Notes under the pieces: model-generated
Seen by the model: only the letters and a program-made list of their open reading frames with translations
The model's database searches: none
What the model was told of the DNA's origin: nothing
Shown here: piece by piece, positions 7,671-14,974 of the stretch
Position numbering within the stretch: the stretch's first letter is position 1
Layout: each line of letters begins with the position of its first letter
Position numbers and translations under genes: made by a program
From: Euryarchaeota archaeon UBA287
GTDB lineage: Archaea; Thermoplasmatota; UBA186; UBA287
Length of the DNA: 27,325 nt
Reading direction: 5' to 3'
Assembly: GCA_002495235.1 (NCBI GenBank)
Contig: DAEG01000039.1
Location: 1 to 27,325 of the forward strand

Positions 7671-7690
7671 GGGATGACCCATGTTAAGTT

Positions 7691-8761
7691 ATGAAAGGAA
7701 AACTTTTGGCCATAGCGCTTTTTCTGGCACTGCTCTTGCCTCTGGCAAACAGCACCAGAGGAGAGGGGCTGAGGAACTATCTGGATGAAGAGCGATCCAG
7801 CCACATGGAGCTGATGGGATACAGAAATGTGAGTCAGTTCATGGCCCTGGCAGAGACCAACCCTGAGATACTCTGTGATGAACTTGACATGGACTACGAT
7901 CAGCTGGACGAGATATTGTCCAGGATGCCCCGCGTCAGATTCTTTGATCAGGTGGACCCTGAAGAACAGCCTCTGGGCCTTCTGCTAGAGGACGAGCCGA
8001 GGATCGTGAGCTACGAAGAACTGCTCTACCAGCAGCCAGAATATGTTGACATGAATGTTGTTGATCTCATACCCAACTGCACTCCGATAAGGGATCAGGG
8101 CAACAGGGGCACGTGCGCAGCACACTCCGGTGTCTCATTCCTCGAATACGAATTTGTTAACTACGGAGGATATGACGATCTCGACCTAAGCGAGCAGTAC
8201 TTCTTTTACGCCTGCAAACAGAGAGACGGAAGCCCTGACAGTGATGGGACAACGATGACTGCCGTGAGGGACGTGGTCAAGTATGATGGTACATGCTTGG
8301 AGAGCACATGGTCCTACAACCCGAACCCAACGGACGACCCTGCACAGGGACCCGCCCCGGACGGGGCCGCAGAGGAGGCAAAGGGCTTTGTTTACCCCGA
8401 TGTCAAATACTGGGGACCTTTTCTGAAGCCCAGCATAGACACGCTGAAGAGTTATATAAATGATGGCCACATAATATCCTTCGGCACAGCAGTGTACAAC
8501 TCGTGGTATCAGTCACCAGAGACAAAGAGAACTGGTGTGGTGACAATGCCGCTGTCCGGGGACACGGTTGCCGGTGGACACGCGATGGATCTCGTGGGCT
8601 ACGTTGACAACACCAGCTACGCTGGCGGTGGCTACTTCCTCCTGAGGAACTCCTGGGGGGAGGACTGGGCATACGAGAGCGTGACCGGGCACCCGGGGTA
8701 CGGGATAATACCCTACGCCTACATAACGAACTACTGGCAGGGCGGCTTCACGGCTGCCTGA
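7691..8761 (+). CDS. Secreted papain-family (C1A) cysteine peptidase
   Basis: This 356-residue enzyme begins with a signal peptide (about residues 1-21). An N-terminal region (about 25-125) probably acts as a propeptide; within it NVSQFMALAETNPEILCDEL (46-65) looks like a small helix-hairpin-helix unit. The catalytic domain has the papain signatures: oxyanion-hole Q136 in RDQGNRG, nucleophile C142 in GTCAAHS, catalytic H297 in GGHAMDLVGY, and N320 in LLRNSWGEDW. It should cut proteins outside the cell. It is transcribed alone from its own TATA box and is followed by a T-rich terminator. Secreted C1A peptidases are known from sediment archaea that degrade protein. Confidence 0.92.
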   Translation: MKGKLLAIALFLALLLPLANSTRGEGLRNYLDEERSSHMELMGYRNVSQFMALAETNPEILCDELDMDYDQLDEILSRMPRVRFFDQVDPEEQPLGLLLEDEPRIVSYEELLYQQPEYVDMNVVDLIPNCTPIRDQGNRGTCAAHSGVSFLEYEFVNYGGYDDLDLSEQYFFYACKQRDGSPDSDGTTMTAVRDVVKYDGTCLESTWSYNPNPTDDPAQGPAPDGAAEEAKGFVYPDVKYWGPFLKPSIDTLKSYINDGHIISFGTAVYNSWYQSPETKRTGVVTMPLSGDTVAGGHAMDLVGYVDNTSYAGGGYFLLRNSWGEDWAYESVTGHPGYGIIPYAYITNYWQGGFTAA

Positions 8762-8764
8762 ACC

Positions 8765-8780
8765 TCTCCTTTTTTTCTTT
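8765..8780 (+). terminator. T-rich transcription terminator after the peptidase gene
   Basis: A run of seven T (8770-8776) and a further TTT begin just after the peptidase stop codon, with no clear hairpin. Oligo-T tracts alone end transcription in archaea. Confidence 0.5.
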
Positions 8781-8825
8781 ATCGCTACCTAAACCCCTGT
8801 CGGAATATGATTTAGTAGAATACTC

Positions 8826-9695
8826 TCAGGATCCCGCAGGCTCTGCGCTCTTTCCATTCTCAAAGAGCACTACCCCCAACGTGGCTATCACCATGCCAAC
8901 TGCCATAAGTCCTGTTATCGGCTCTCCGAGCACAAAGAATGCCAGCAGGCAGGCGAGCAATGGATAAGTGCTCTTCAGAGTCTGCGCCCTTGTAGCGCTT
9001 ATGTATCTCATGGAGTGCATGAGGGCCATCATGCCTATTATCCCGTCAAGCAGGGCAGCTACGGCCAGGTTACGAACATCTGCCAGTCCTATGTGAAAGT
9101 TCCCACCTACGCCGACGATAAAGAGCAGAGCAACTATGGCTGTGAGATAGTGAACCACCAGCCCGCTGTTAGAGGAGGCGCCATGCTCAATCCCGAGCTT
9201 CCACAGAACAGCTCCCGCACCCCATCCCAGGGATGCTATCAGTGCAAAGACAAAACCAAGAACAGGGCTCTGAGATACGACATTGTAGACCTGAGAGTAC
9301 GCAAGGACCACCAGTCCGGAGAATACCACGGCTATACCGACGTAGGCCTTTCTGGACAGCCTCTCGTGTAGGAGGAGGAAAGAAAGCACTGCGGTGAAAA
9401 TCACCTGGCTCTGTATCATCGGAAGAGCTACGCTTATACCGTACCTCAGCGAACGCATGAAGCTGGCAGAGCCGAGTATCTCGCTTACCAAGCCCGACGC
9501 AACGAAATACAGTGATCCTCGTGTATTGAAGCCCTCCCTCATGGCGAGAGCGAGGACAAACACGCAGATGATCACGCATTTTATCAGCGTGGCTAGAAAT
9601 GGATCTGTGTCTATGACTGCGACTCTGTCGAATAGGTCTGAGATCGAGAAGGCAACGATGGAAACCAGTATCAGGAGCTCTCCATTAACCTTCAT
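8826..9695 (-). CDS. EamA (DMT superfamily) permease
   Basis: This 289-residue, very hydrophobic protein has about ten predicted membrane helices arranged as two similar halves, as in EamA/RhaT-type drug-metabolite transporters. The second half has the typical pattern ATRAQTLKSTYPLLACLLAF followed by FVLGEPITGLMAVGMVIATLGV. The substrate cannot be inferred. It is the last gene of the minus-strand operon, 24 bp after the biotin ligase stop, with no promoter of its own that I can see. It ends convergent with the cysteine peptidase gene. Confidence 0.85.
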   Translation of the reverse strand: MKVNGELLILVSIVAFSISDLFDRVAVIDTDPFLATLIKCVIICVFVLALAMREGFNTRGSLYFVASGLVSEILGSASFMRSLRYGISVALPMIQSQVIFTAVLSFLLLHERLSRKAYVGIAVVFSGLVVLAYSQVYNVVSQSPVLGFVFALIASLGWGAGAVLWKLGIEHGASSNSGLVVHYLTAIVALLFIVGVGGNFHIGLADVRNLAVAALLDGIIGMMALMHSMRYISATRAQTLKSTYPLLACLLAFFVLGEPITGLMAVGMVIATLGVVLFENGKSAEPAGS

Positions 9696-9719
9696 AAAGG
9701 GAACAGGGTTTTGTGGATT

Positions 9720-10382
9720 TTAATCATTTTCGACCTTTATGGTATCTGCTACACCTATCCTCATATCGCCAACCAGGAGGTATCCGTCATCATCGATCTC
9801 GGCGATACCCTCCACGGTTCTGTCCCTGAGCTTAACCCAGACCCTTTTCCCCAGCATCCCGCATCTTTCTCTGTACTCCGCTATTATGTCCGTATCTGGT
9901 CTCAAAAAATTTTTTTCCATCGCTGACATTAGAGAGTCCAGCATTTCTGTGACAGAAACATCGTGGCCTATGAGATCTCTGACGCAGGTCGCATCGTTCA
10001 GACAAGGATCGTTGTTGACATTTATACCTACACCCACTATATCAAAATCCCTGCACCCCTCGCACAGTATCCCAGACGTCTTTTTCCCGTCCACCAGTAT
10101 GTCGTTTGGCCACTTGACCTCGACAGAGTGCTGGCAACGGCCATCGGCGTTTACAAACGAGTCTATAGCCTCAGCCGCGCTTATAGCAGCAACGATGGGC
10201 AGAAGCCTCCTTTTTTCAAGAACGAACGAAGCGTAGAGCCCGCCTGTGCCAGATATCCACTGCCTGCCGTTCCTACCGCGCCCGCGGCTCTGCCGCTCTG
10301 CAACAACAACTGTGTTTACTTCTCCCAGTTTCCTGGCAATGTCATTCGTGGAATCGGCCGAATCAAGAAATATCTTCTTCAT
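9720..10382 (-). CDS. birA: Biotin--[acetyl-CoA carboxylase] ligase, catalytic form without HTH
   Basis: This 220-residue enzyme activates biotin to biotinyl-AMP and transfers it to a lysine of a carboxyl-carrier protein. Signatures are the biotinyl-AMP loop RGRGRNGRQW (33-42), VKWPNDI (89-95) with the key lysine K90, and GKKTSGIL (99-106), followed by GVGINVN. A small C-terminal SH3-like domain is present (from about WVKLRD). The bacterial N-terminal repressor HTH is absent, so it should be only an enzyme. It overlaps the hexuloisomerase gene by 4 bp. Its substrate, a biotin-dependent carboxylase subunit, is not in this window. Confidence 0.93.
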   Translation of the reverse strand: MKKIFLDSADSTNDIARKLGEVNTVVVAERQSRGRGRNGRQWISGTGGLYASFVLEKRRLLPIVAAISAAEAIDSFVNADGRCQHSVEVKWPNDILVDGKKTSGILCEGCRDFDIVGVGINVNNDPCLNDATCVRDLIGHDVSVTEMLDSLMSAMEKNFLRPDTDIIAEYRERCGMLGKRVWVKLRDRTVEGIAEIDDDGYLLVGDMRIGVADTIKVEND

Positions 10383-10921
10383 TCGAGCGAGGCGTGCCTT
10401 GCGGTCATCCGCTCCTCTGTCTCACCCATCCTCTCCAGAAGTTCTGCGATTATGCAATCAAAGAATATCATCGCTCCATCCTCGAACAGCGTCCCCAGGG
10501 GCGCAAGCTTTGGATCCTTCTCCTTCTGTATGTTCAGTGGCACTACCAGATCTGCCAGCTCCCCGAGCGGCGAGTTCTTTTCAGCAGTTATCACCACCAG
10601 CTTGGCTCTCATCTCTTTTGATAGCTGAGCGATCTTCATCACGCTGTTAGTCCTGCCCGACCCAGAGACCAGGATCATGAGATCCCCCTCACCGACGGTC
10701 GGGGATACCGTCTCACCCATGACGTATATCCTGAAGCCCAGATGCATCAGCCTCATCGCAAACCCCTTGCTCGCGAGACCGCTCCTGCCCACGCCATAGA
10801 TGAACATCCGGTTGCACTCAAAGAAGGATTCGATCATATCATTTATCACGCATTCATCAAGCCCATCAATACCTTCGTTTATCTTTTGCATCAGATACGA
10901 TGCACACTCCTTGAATATCAT
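10379..10921 (-). CDS. hxlB: 6-phospho-3-hexuloisomerase (SIS domain)
   Basis: This 180-residue, single SIS-domain protein matches 6-phospho-3-hexuloisomerase in length and motifs: FIYGVGRSGLASKGFAMRLMHLGF, VMGETVSPTVGEGDLMI, the phosphosugar-binding SGSGRT, and the C-terminal LAPLGTLFEDGA and MTARHASLE. The enzyme interconverts 3-hexulose 6-phosphate and fructose 6-phosphate. In archaea it works with hexulose-6-phosphate synthase to make ribulose 5-phosphate when the oxidative pentose phosphate route is missing. No synthase partner lies in the window. It overlaps both neighbours by 4 bp (ATGA-type), in the middle of a four-gene operon. Confidence 0.9.
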   Translation of the reverse strand: MIFKECASYLMQKINEGIDGLDECVINDMIESFFECNRMFIYGVGRSGLASKGFAMRLMHLGFRIYVMGETVSPTVGEGDLMILVSGSGRTNSVMKIAQLSKEMRAKLVVITAEKNSPLGELADLVVPLNIQKEKDPKLAPLGTLFEDGAMIFFDCIIAELLERMGETEERMTARHASLE

Positions 10922-11742
10922 TTTTCCGCCTTGGCGTAAGCCTTTTCCTTGACTCTGTCCAGGATGATCTTCATGTACTGCGCGTCATGCTCGAGCACCG
11001 GTGACTCACAGATTATCCTGGCGTTGTATTCGTGCTTGAGGAGGACCTGCGCCAGGCATTCGAATTTTGGCGTATCCCTCTTTATCGGGAGATGATACCT
11101 CTCACCAGACTCGTCAAAATAGACTCCAGAGAAGTGAATGTAGTATTCCTTCAGTCGGAGTGATGACACAGCCTTGAAGACCTTCTCAAAGTCCTCCACG
11201 GTCTGAAGAGAGCCGTTCGTCCTGGCATGAATGTGCGCAAAATCCAGGACTGGGATGGTGCCCTTCACCTTCTTGCATATCTGTATGACATCCTCCAGAC
11301 TTCCAACGACATCGGGCCTGCCCATGGTCTCTATACCCAGCCTCACGTCCATATTGTTCTCAGAGAAATAACTGCGTATCTCCCTTATGGACTCTGTGGT
11401 GTTGTCCAGAGAACCGTCCAGAGAGTAAAACCCTCCGTGAGTGACCAGCACATCTGCGCCCAGCATGCTGGCTGCTTCACCGCAATTGATGACCTTCTCT
11501 ATGCTGGTGTCTCTCTCGTCATCGCTGAAATCTATATAGCTGGGGGTGTGAGCGGAGAGCTGAACACCATGAAAATGGGCCGTCTCCCCTACCTCCTTGA
11601 GATCCTCCTCCTCAAGTCCCAGATCCTTGAACATCCGGATCTCCATGGCATCCAGATTTAGCTGCTTCACAAAGGTAACGCCCTCCTTAAGGGATCTCCA
11701 TTTGCACGAGAGTGGAATTCCGGCAACGCCGAACCTGATCAT
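10918..11742 (-). CDS. Endonuclease IV-like TIM-barrel protein (AP endonuclease family 2)
   Basis: This 274-residue TIM barrel of the AP endonuclease 2 / xylose-isomerase-like superfamily resembles archaeal deoxyribonuclease IV. Metal-site-like segments in order are LSAHTPSYIDF, VLVTHGGFYS, RLGIETMGRP, LDFAHIHARTNG, YYIHFSGVYFDESGERYHLPI and IICESP. Endonuclease IV nicks DNA at abasic sites. Sugar isomerases share the fold, and the next gene is a sugar isomerase, so that alternative is open, but the HFSG.....E..HLPI pattern favours the nuclease. It is the first gene of the operon, with a TATA-like box about 28 bp before the ATG. Confidence 0.8.
   Translation of the reverse strand: MIRFGVAGIPLSCKWRSLKEGVTFVKQLNLDAMEIRMFKDLGLEEEDLKEVGETAHFHGVQLSAHTPSYIDFSDDERDTSIEKVINCGEAASMLGADVLVTHGGFYSLDGSLDNTTESIREIRSYFSENNMDVRLGIETMGRPDVVGSLEDVIQICKKVKGTIPVLDFAHIHARTNGSLQTVEDFEKVFKAVSSLRLKEYYIHFSGVYFDESGERYHLPIKRDTPKFECLAQVLLKHEYNARIICESPVLEHDAQYMKIILDRVKEKAYAKAEK
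11067..11074 (-). other. In-frame segment encoding the HLPI metal-site region of the endonuclease IV-like protein
   Basis: This is not a separate gene. The stretch lies within the endonuclease IV-like coding region in its C-terminal half and is listed only to locate that part of the protein approximately. Confidence 0.1.
11667..11674 (-). other. N-terminal coding region of the endonuclease IV-like gene
   Basis: This is not a separate gene. It lies within the first 25 codons of the endonuclease IV-like reading frame, and no second start that fits a promoter better than 11742 was seen here. Confidence 0.1.
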
Positions 11743-11766
11743 ATTACCTTATGTGTATCTTTGAGC

Positions 11767-11774
11767 TAATAAAA
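11767..11774 (-). promoter_or_regulatory. TATA-like box for the nfo-like/hxlB/birA/EamA operon
   Basis: TTTTATTA on the minus strand is centred about 28 bp before the ATG at 11742. It is the only promoter-like element seen for these four tightly packed genes. Confidence 0.5.
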
Positions 11775-11813
11775 CTTTTTGTTATTTGTATCCCATGTGT
11801 GGTCCATGCAAAA

Positions 11814-11820
11814 CATATTA
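11814..11820 (+). promoter_or_regulatory. TATA-like box for the nitroreductase gene
   Basis: CATATTA is centred 27 bp before the ATG at 11844. It supports that start over the upstream in-frame ATG at 11751. Confidence 0.5.
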
Positions 11821-11843
11821 CACCACAGAGGACCATATCACGT

Positions 11844-12338
11844 ATGGACGCCATAGAATGCCTGAAGAGCAGAAGAAGCATCAGACAGTTCAAAAACGAG
11901 CCGGTCAGAGAGGAGGACCTAGAGACTTTGCTCGAATGCGCGCGCCTTGCTCCCAGCGGGCACAACAGGCAGCCGTGGGAGTTCTTTGTGACCAGAAACC
12001 GGGATAAGCTTCAGAGACTGAGCGAGGTCTGCACATACGGAAAGTTTCTGAACAGAGCCTACTGCTGCGTAGTTGTGACCGGCAACCCAACAACGACGGA
12101 TCGCATCGTTGAGGATTGCTCTGCAGCCACTGAAAACATGCTGCTTGCGGCTCACGCCCTCGGCTATGGAGGGTGCTGGATCGCCGGATGGAACACGAGC
12201 TATGAAAAAGACGTCCTTGATATTATGGGGATAGAGCATCCTCTGAGGCTAGTTTCTCTCGCTGGTCTGGGGGTTCCGGAACAGCAGAAACATGGAACAA
12301 AGCGTGTCAGGGATGACTGCGTCCATTTTGTGGGATAG
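11844..12338 (+). CDS. Nitroreductase-family FMN oxidoreductase
   Basis: This 164-residue protein shows the nitroreductase pattern: an N-terminal FMN-binding CLKSRRSIRQFKNEPV, then ARLAPSGHNRQPWEFFVT, an ENMLLAAHALGYGGCWIAG segment and the C-terminal LVSLAGLGVPEQ. Family members are homodimeric flavoenzymes that use NAD(P)H on varied substrates; the physiological substrate is unknown. I start at 11844 because the TATA-like box lies 27 bp upstream and the family motif begins a few residues later. Its last 32 bp overlap the 3' end of the convergent methyltransferase gene. Confidence 0.85.
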   Translation: MDAIECLKSRRSIRQFKNEPVREEDLETLLECARLAPSGHNRQPWEFFVTRNRDKLQRLSEVCTYGKFLNRAYCCVVVTGNPTTTDRIVEDCSAATENMLLAAHALGYGGCWIAGWNTSYEKDVLDIMGIEHPLRLVSLAGLGVPEQQKHGTKRVRDDCVHFVG

Positions 12339-13311
12339 AGAGAGACTCGCATATGATCCCTTCGTCAACAAACACGTGAAGCTTGCGCTCGCCATCCAGT
12401 CTCCTCTCAATCTCCTCTTTCATCCGCATCTGCTCCTCGGGCTGCATTTTTCCCCTCAGAACGACCTTTCCGGCTCCGAGAGCACGAAGGGCTTCTATCA
12501 GTCTGTCTCTCTCAAAGAAGGAAAGGAACGCGAAACGATTCTCAAAGAAGCCTGATTTTAGCAGACTGTCAGACGTCAGAAATGGACCGTAAAATGAACA
12601 ATCCAGACTTTCAGCGAGATCTCGCTCCATTGATGCCCTCTTTATGCACACCTTTGGTTCGTAAAGATAATCGCGAGGTTTGTCCGCGTCGGAGCGCTCT
12701 GCCGTGTGCTCCTCAACCTCGATCCTGTCCCCCGTTGGGAGAGCCACGGCGCTGATACCACACCTCCTGAGCCTGCCAAAGTAGAGACTGAGTATGCATT
12801 CCCTCTTCCCCCTTCTGCTGTCCCAGCTGACGTACTCCCTCTCACAATCGTAGGATATCTCCGCTGTGCTGGGCGCTTCTATGCAAAAACCCTCAAACCT
12901 CCCGCCAAGAAACGACACCAGCCGCGCAGTGTCCGGTTCTGTCTCATCCAACGAGTTTACCCTCTTTCCGTCCCTTCGCCTCTGCGGATCGGCGAAAGCG
13001 AGATCCGCCTCAAGCCTTTTCAGATCACACGCGAATATGTCAGAGTTCACGAACTTTATGTTCTTCAGACCGCACAGCAGCGCATTCCTCTCTGCCATCG
13101 AGATCCTCTCCGCGCTCTTATCCACAGCTATGACGTTCTCGCAGACTTTTGCGAGAGCTATGGTATCCCCGCCTATGCCGCAGCAACAGTCCAGTGCCGT
13201 GCCACACCTCAGCCTGGAGGCCCTGTAGTCCGCTACCACCTCGGGAGTGGCGGACTCGTAACCCTCGTCATCTGCGTAAAGCTCTCTGGAGAATTTGTCA
13301 TAGTGTTTCAT
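12307..13311 (-). CDS. Class I SAM-dependent methyltransferase with THUMP-like C-terminal domain
   Basis: This protein of about 334 residues has a Rossmann methyltransferase core: motif I is GTALDCCCGIGGDTIALA, an acidic strand end is VIAVDKSAERI, and motif IV is LAFADPQRRRDGKR. The C-terminal third (from about YLYEPKVCIKRA) resembles the THUMP-like domain attached to such enzymes. DPxRR-type members are predicted RNA methyltransferases, but the target is unknown. I use the ATG at 13311; a TTG at 13320 is also in frame. Both lie inside the 3' end of the upstream hydrolase gene, so the pair is translationally coupled. Its 3' end overlaps the nitroreductase gene. Confidence 0.75.
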   Translation of the reverse strand: MKHYDKFSRELYADDEGYESATPEVVADYRASRLRCGTALDCCCGIGGDTIALAKVCENVIAVDKSAERISMAERNALLCGLKNIKFVNSDIFACDLKRLEADLAFADPQRRRDGKRVNSLDETEPDTARLVSFLGGRFEGFCIEAPSTAEISYDCEREYVSWDSRRGKRECILSLYFGRLRRCGISAVALPTGDRIEVEEHTAERSDADKPRDYLYEPKVCIKRASMERDLAESLDCSFYGPFLTSDSLLKSGFFENRFAFLSFFERDRLIEALRALGAGKVVLRGKMQPEEQMRMKEEIERRLDGERKLHVFVDEGIICESLSIPQNGRSHP

Positions 13312-14242
13312 AGACCTCAAGCTCCCTCACGGCCACACCATCGCCCCACATGCCCATGAATCTCTGCTCTTCCGTGTTCCCAAAGGCGTATTCCCCGTTC
13401 TTCCCGTAGAAAGCAAAGTCACAGAGCCCATCGAACAATTTCCAGAAACCATAGTAATCCAGCGCATCAACGCCGTTGTGTATCTCAGGCAACCAGCGCC
13501 ATTCCGCCTTGGCGGCGTTAGGCGCATAGTGGTCTGCGACCAGAGGAGGATCACCGTGATCATCGGAGTGAACAATGATGTAATTCTTAGTTCTGACATC
13601 AGTGCTCATGCGAAATATGTGCTTTGCATCCATGTCGCCCACGTTCTTGTCCGCGTCGCCGACCACGACCAGCATCGGAATGTCAGGGATGCCTTCGGGG
13701 TTCAGCAACGGCACGACCTTTCTTCCATTCCTTTCTGTTATGCCCGGCTCAACGCACATGAGCGCTCTGGGGGAAGGCATGCCCTCTCCGGCCATCAGTA
13801 CGGCCATGTTCGCGGCTATCAGCCCGCCGGCTGAATGACCGACGATGGCCACGTTGTCCAGCTCAGGCTTCACGTGACCTTCCTGTTTCAGCTCCTCCAT
13901 GGCGAGCTTCACGGCCTCCATGGAGTTAGGCGTGAAGTTTTCCGCCTTGACTAAGAGGCTCCTCTGGTATCTCGGGTATATGACTATCCTGCCCTTCTTG
14001 ACTATGTGCTCTATCCAGAGCTCGTATGGTCCAGGCACCATGGCGCTCCACCCATGCAGGAATATGACCACAGGGGCGCTCTTCGCGCCCTCGGGCTCAA
14101 ACAGCCAGTACTGCGCGTCACCACTGCCGTGAATGGATGTTTTGACACTGTAGAGATAATCTCTTCCACCGGGCCCGACGGGGGGTTGTGTTGGCGGGGC
14201 TATGAGGATCGCGAGCAGCAGATAGACTGATCTTGGCAGCAC
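13298..14242 (-). CDS. Secreted alpha/beta hydrolase
   Basis: This 314-residue protein starts with a short signal peptide (about residues 1-20, rich in Leu/Ala/Ile). The alpha/beta hydrolase fold is shown by the oxyanion-hole strand VVIFLHGWS (58-66) and the nucleophile elbow VGHSAGG, with S137. The later VVVGDADKNVGD segment probably carries the acid, and histidines in the C-terminal half could complete the triad. The PET-hydrolase/chlorophyllase-like layout suggests an ester or amide substrate outside the cell, but specificity is unknown. The start is a GTG with a TATA-like box 24-25 bp upstream, indicating a leaderless GTG start. The stop overlaps the methyltransferase gene. Confidence 0.82.
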   Translation of the reverse strand: MLPRSVYLLLAILIAPPTQPPVGPGGRDYLYSVKTSIHGSGDAQYWLFEPEGAKSAPVVIFLHGWSAMVPGPYELWIEHIVKKGRIVIYPRYQRSLLVKAENFTPNSMEAVKLAMEELKQEGHVKPELDNVAIVGHSAGGLIAANMAVLMAGEGMPSPRALMCVEPGITERNGRKVVPLLNPEGIPDIPMLVVVGDADKNVGDMDAKHIFRMSTDVRTKNYIIVHSDDHGDPPLVADHYAPNAAKAEWRWLPEIHNGVDALDYYGFWKLFDGLCDFAFYGKNGEYAFGNTEEQRFMGMWGDGVAVRELEVYETL

Positions 14243-14262
14243 GATAGAGAAAACAGATACGG

Positions 14263-14270
14263 ATTAATAT
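14263..14270 (-). promoter_or_regulatory. TATA-like box for the hydrolase-methyltransferase pair
   Basis: ATATTAAT on the minus strand is centred 24-25 bp before the GTG at 14242. The divergent eS8 box lies about 45 bp away. Confidence 0.55.
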
Positions 14271-14309
14271 CTCTTATGCTGTCTGGAAAAGTGCACCTTT
14301 GGAAAAAGA

Positions 14310-14317
14310 TTAAAATA
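14310..14317 (+). promoter_or_regulatory. TATA-like box for the eS8-SRP19-rhomboid operon
   Basis: TTAAAATA is centred 26-27 bp before the ATG at 14340, predicting a leaderless mRNA. Confidence 0.6.
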
Positions 14318-14339
14318 TTGACACTGCATTTAACCTCCA

Positions 14340-14720
14340 ATGGCAATATGGATGGGAAGATCTCTCAGAAAACCTTCTGGCGGCAGAATACGAAGACACT
14401 CTGGGAAGAAGAGGAGAGAACTCTCCAGAGAGATAATACCTCTGACGCTGGGCGAGAACAGGACAAAAAAGATAAGAACGACTGGCGGAAATGAGAAGAC
14501 CAGAGTGTTCAAGGCAAACACCATAAACGTATCAGACCCAGAGAGTGGTAAGACTTCAGTGGCAAAGATAAAGACGGTCTCGGAGAATCCTGCCAATCCT
14601 CACTATGTGAGAAGGAACATAATCACTCACGGCGCCATCATTGAGACTGACATCGGTAGAGTCAAGGTCACTTCCAGACCGGGACAGGATGGCACTCTGA
14701 ACGGCGTCCTGCTGAAGTGA
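14340..14720 (+). CDS. rps8e: 30S ribosomal protein eS8
   Basis: This 126-residue protein has the usual archaeal length for eS8, a small-subunit protein shared by archaea and eukaryotes. Hallmarks are the N-terminal GRSLRKPSGGRIRRHSGKKR, the central KTRVFKANTINV, and ENPANPHYVRRNIITHGAII followed by RVTSRPGQDGTLNGVLL (here with VKVTSRPGQ). It leads an operon with SRP19 and a rhomboid protease. The leaderless start is set by the TATA-like box 26-27 bp upstream. Confidence 0.97.
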   Translation: MAIWMGRSLRKPSGGRIRRHSGKKRRELSREIIPLTLGENRTKKIRTTGGNEKTRVFKANTINVSDPESGKTSVAKIKTVSENPANPHYVRRNIITHGAIIETDIGRVKVTSRPGQDGTLNGVLLK

Positions 14721-14722
14721 AA

Positions 14723-14974
14723 ATGATAGTATATCCCGAGTACTTCGATTCTCAGATGACCAGACACAGAAGGATTAGTAGAGCGCTCGCTTTTCAGAAC
14801 CCGAATGCAGAAGACATCGCGAAAATCGCGAGATCTCTGGGTTATAAGGCTTCGGTGGAGCAGAAGCACCACCCGGCGTTTTGGTACCGCAGGAGAGGAA
14901 GGGTTGTCATAGAGGCAGAGAACGATAAGAAGAGCAGCGTCATAAAGAGAATTGCCGAAGCGAGGAGAGGTTGA
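14723..14974 (+). CDS. srp19: Signal recognition particle 19 kDa protein
   Basis: This small protein of about 83 residues binds SRP RNA and helps load SRP54, supporting co-translational membrane targeting. Family features are the N-terminal MIVYPEYFDSQMTRHRRISR, AEDIAKIARSLGYKA, and the basic EQKHHPAFWYRRRGRVVIE followed by a lysine/arginine-rich end. The ATG at 14723 gives the usual N-terminus; a GTG at 14717 that overlaps the eS8 stop (GTGA) is also in frame. The stop overlaps the rhomboid start (TTGA). The three genes thus form one coupled unit. Confidence 0.93.
   Translation: MIVYPEYFDSQMTRHRRISRALAFQNPNAEDIAKIARSLGYKASVEQKHHPAFWYRRRGRVVIEAENDKKSSVIKRIAEARRG

Noticed and set aside
10379..11742. 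Sugar-isomerase pathway pair (TIM barrel plus hexuloisomerase)
   Set aside because: The TIM barrel could be a sugar isomerase, but its HFSG/HLPI and FAHIHAR segments fit endonuclease IV better, and hexulose-6-phosphate synthase is not recognisable in it.
11751..11843. Upstream in-frame ATG at 11751 as nitroreductase start
   Set aside because: It lies upstream of the TATA-like box at 11814-11820 and adds 31 residues before the family's conserved N-terminus.
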